Below, piece by piece: positions 59,197-61,234 of a stretch of DNA of 61,234 nt. Origin of the DNA: CAYSRC01 sp964433495 (GTDB lineage Bacteria > Bacillota > Clostridia > Oscillospirales > Ruminococcaceae); contig CAYSRC010000009.1 in the NCBI GenBank assembly GCA_964433495.1, positions 1 to 61,234 of the forward strand, written 5' to 3'. How positions within the stretch are numbered: position 1 is the first letter of the stretch; every line of letters starts with the position of its first letter. The notes below the pieces were generated by a model. That model made no database searches, was not told the origin of the DNA, and was given only the letters and a program-made list of their open reading frames with translations. The translations under genes and the position numbers were made by a program.

Positions 59197-60731
59197 TGAA
59201 AACGGAGAAAAAAACGGGCGCGATACCCGACGAGGCGTCGCTGTGCGCGGTGTTTTGCCTTGTGCCCTATCTCGATTTTGAGCCGGTGGAGCGAGACGGC
59301 ATCTCCCTTTTTGAGGTCGCACGCCAAAGGCGGGACGCCGTGCGCGACAGATACAACGACAAGCTGTACAAGGCGTTTTGCGACGCGCTCGAGGCATATC
59401 CCGCGATCGGCGGTTACCGTGCCGGCAATGTGCTGATGCACACCTCGCTCGGCGAGCCCCAGGTCAGCGCGTGTGTGATAAGCGGGGAGGGCGACAACCG
59501 GTTTTTTGTCGTATACCGAGGCACCAACCGCGGTGAGTGGAGCGACAACGCGCTTGCGCTGACGGGCGACGAGATGCTCAACGTCTGGGACGTCTTTGAC
59601 CGTCGGGGAAGGCGGCGCTCGGTCGAGCTGTTGAGCGGGCACGCCTCGCAAAGGCAGGTGCACGCCCTCAACTATCTGCGACGGGTGTCGGCGGGGCTGC
59701 CGCGCGGCGCGCAGCTGATCGTCACGGGGCACTCGAAGGGCGGCAACAAGGCGCAGTTTGCGGCCCTCTGCTCGGACGCGGCGGCGCGGTGCTACAGCTT
59801 TGACGGGCAGGGCTTTTCGCCCGAGTTTTTGGATGAGATGCGAAGGACACTCGGCGACGCCGAGTTTGACGTAAGACGGGGAAAAATCGTCTCGATCGCG
59901 TCGTTCAACGATTTTGTCAACGTGATGGGCGAGCGAGCCGCCCTCGCCCAAAACATCCGCTTTTTAGACAGCCCCGAGGCCGAGGAGGCGTCGGATCACC
60001 ATCTGCTCTGCTCCATCCTCTGCCGCGGAGAGCTCAGAGGGGAAAGGGGGCGGGGAGAACTCTCCAGGCTCGGCGAAAACCTGTGGAAGAGGGCGCTCGC
60101 CTCCGAAAAGCGGGTGCTGGCCGCGATGACGCTGATGTCCCTGTGCGAACGTATCTTCGGCGACGGCATCCCGTTCAACGGCGAGGGGATGAAGAAGGAC
60201 GCCTTTTACAGGGGAAGCGTGGTCTCGGCGGGGATGTTTGTCGCGTCGGCCTTTAAAACCCTGTTGGATTCTGCTAAGGGGGAGCATTTTCAAAAAGAAC
60301 CCGAGGACGACTGCGCTGATAACGGCGACGGCTCGGGTGTGCTCGCAAGGGGCGTCGAGATCGCAAAAAGCGCCCTCGGCGAGCTCGAAAAAAAGCTGCG
60401 GGGTTATCTTGCGCGCGGGGGCGGCGGCAACAGGCAGACGGACAGATACAGCCTCAGGCAGATTCTGCTCGGCTCGACGGTTGACAGGGTGAGCATCGAC
60501 ACCGATGCTCTCTCGAAGAGAGGTGCGGAGATTGAGCGTGCGCTCGAGCTGCTTGAACAGAGCGCGGAGGAGGTCGGCGCTTTCCCCGCGCGCGGCTTTT
60601 CGAGGGTTTTGGACGATGTCGCGGATGCAGCGAAGGGCGCCGCGGATGTCGCGCTGTTTTTGAGGGAATCGGCAAAGCGCTTTGAGGAAACGGACAGCGA
60701 GCTTGCGCAGATCGCGGGCTTTATCTTTTAG
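59193..60731 (+). CDS. Predicted alpha/beta-hydrolase lipase (DUF2974/Mbeg1-like)
   Basis: A 512-residue protein. Residues about 10-300 are lipase-like: LVPYLDFEPVERDGISLFEV, FFVVYRGTNRGEWSDNA, the nucleophile elbow VTGHSKGGNKAQFAAL (GxSxG, Ser near residue 180), YSFDGQGFSPEF, IASFNDFVNVMG (candidate acid) and SDHHLLCSIL (candidate His). The C-terminal 190 residues are helical with repeated Ala/Glu stretches (AEEVGAFPARGFSRVLDDVA). This pattern fits the DUF2974 Mbeg1-like group common in Clostridia. No signal peptide is present; the WXG-like gene just upstream suggests possible type VII export. The ribosome site is weak, implying translational coupling to the previous gene. Confidence 0.85.
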   Translation: MMKTEKKTGAIPDEASLCAVFCLVPYLDFEPVERDGISLFEVARQRRDAVRDRYNDKLYKAFCDALEAYPAIGGYRAGNVLMHTSLGEPQVSACVISGEGDNRFFVVYRGTNRGEWSDNALALTGDEMLNVWDVFDRRGRRRSVELLSGHASQRQVHALNYLRRVSAGLPRGAQLIVTGHSKGGNKAQFAALCSDAAARCYSFDGQGFSPEFLDEMRRTLGDAEFDVRRGKIVSIASFNDFVNVMGERAALAQNIRFLDSPEAEEASDHHLLCSILCRGELRGERGRGELSRLGENLWKRALASEKRVLAAMTLMSLCERIFGDGIPFNGEGMKKDAFYRGSVVSAGMFVASAFKTLLDSAKGEHFQKEPEDDCADNGDGSGVLARGVEIAKSALGELEKKLRGYLARGGGGNRQTDRYSLRQILLGSTVDRVSIDTDALSKRGAEIERALELLEQSAEEVGAFPARGFSRVLDDVADAAKGAADVALFLRESAKRFEETDSELAQIAGFIF

Positions 60732-60769
60732 GCAGACGAATAGGTGCGCGGGCAAAAGGGGGATTTGCG

Positions 60770-60979
60770 ATGACGAACGAGGCATTAAAGAGGACGGCAC
60801 AGGCGCTCGACGGCGTCGCGCGGGCGCTTGAGGGCGCGGCGAAGGACATTAAAACGTCGCTCCCCGAGACGTCCGGCACCGGGTCGGTGCGCAAAAAGGC
60901 CGCGCGTCTTTCGGATGAATTCGGCGCGCTGTCCCGCCGCGTGCGCGGCCTGCAAAAGCAGAGGGACGAGGAGGACTGA
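60770..60979 (+). CDS. Small coiled-coil protein of unknown function
   Basis: A 69-residue, Ala/Arg/Lys-rich helical protein: MTNEALKRTAQALDGVARAL, a Pro/Ser/Gly break, then a second helix (LSDEFGALSRRVRGLQKQRD). The ATG has GGGGGA 10 bases upstream. It is 38 bases after the lipase-like gene and probably co-transcribed, making it the fourth member of the cassette. No family is recognised. Confidence 0.65.
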   Translation: MTNEALKRTAQALDGVARALEGAAKDIKTSLPETSGTGSVRKKAARLSDEFGALSRRVRGLQKQRDEED

Positions 60980-61057
60980 GGACAGGAAGGGCCTTCGGTG
61001 CGGGGATATACAGTTTTTGAGTTAAGCTCGAGCGCGATGTTTGCAGCAAGCCAACGC

Positions 61058-61234
61058 CTCCCTTACCGCGCGGTCGGCCGTACCGATTACGACGCGCGAC
61101 ACGCCCTACATATTCCCGTAGGGTGGCCGCATGTTAAAGGTACGGACATGCGGCACACCCCGCACACTCCCGCGGGGCGTGCCGAGTGTCGTACTTTTTT
61201 ACACTCGGCTGAATTCCCGAGAATATGGGAACCC
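61058..61234 (+). repeat. Dispersed composite repeat, copy E (truncated by window end)
   Basis: CCTCCCTTACCGCGCGGTCG recalls the segment at 1719. Two hairpins follow: CCCTAC-ATATTCCC-GTAGGG (61104-61123) and, within CGGCAC/GTGCCG, CCCCGC-ACACTCCC-GCGGGG (61158-61177). They share loop pattern and layout with the hairpins of copies A and B. No gene is seen from 60980 to the end. Confidence 0.75.

Overview
The window is a GC-rich chromosomal segment from a Gram-positive bacterium, most likely an uncultured Clostridia member (Oscillospiraceae- or Christensenellales-like). Supporting evidence: a Firmicutes-type mraZ-rsmH-ftsL-PBP-murE-murF-mraY-ftsW-murG-ftsQ-ftsZ cluster, two DegV paralogs, NrdR, MutS2, strong AGGAGG-type ribosome sites, sigma-A-like promoters with 17-bp spacers, several TTG starts, and a MurE with the DNPR motif of meso-diaminopimelate enzymes. 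No phage, insertion sequence, CRISPR array or rRNA operon was seen. Genus cannot be fixed from sequence alone.

Layout. 1-8.0 kb: the 5' end of a RibD-like reductase, two DegV proteins, an autoregulated MarR repressor, an M18 aminopeptidase, and a DUF3810/VanZ membrane pair. 8.1-12.7 kb: a secreted GH25 lysozyme with a Gly-rich linker, a zinc-dependent phospholipase C-like protein and an amidohydrolase. 13.1-17.3 kb: a potABCD polyamine transporter operon with overlapping genes and a palindrome inside its promoter. 17.3-18.2 kb: about 0.9 kb of dispersed structured repeats. 18.2-31.9 kb: the division and cell-wall (dcw) cluster, without murD or murC, with an MraZ-box promoter. 31.9-38.5 kb: uridine phosphorylase, a giant coiled-coil protein with a DivIVA-like N-terminus, and argS. 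39-43.5 kb: a membrane-tethered ECF sigma factor, and a LysR regulator divergent from an iron-sulfur aldo/keto reductase operon. 43.5-51.5 kb: more repeats, a flavin-binding oxidase-like protein, nrdR, an aminotransferase, asnS, tRNA-Ser(GGA) and mutS2. 51.6-56.6 kb: CotH kinase, a VTC/DUF4956 fusion and a two-component system whose kinase is frameshifted. 56.9-61 kb: an RluA-family pseudouridine synthase divergent from radC, followed by a cassette of small helical/WXG-like proteins around a predicted lipase.

The most interesting items are: (i) the CotH locus, where the response regulator and the polyphosphate/CotH genes share the same operator-promoter architecture (CTAAG-N6-CTAAG-N10-TATAaT) while the kinase is frameshifted and VTC is truncated and fused to DUF4956; (ii) a composite dispersed repeat with an about 77-bp body and a hairpin whose stem covaries between copies while its 8-nt loop is kept; (iii) a WXG100-like/lipase cassette after radC; (iv) a zinc-ribbon/ECF-sigma/transmembrane/sensor fusion; (v) interlocked divergent promoters of radC and the pseudouridine synthase sharing a perfect palindrome. 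All similarity statements come from recognising motifs by eye; no database search was run.
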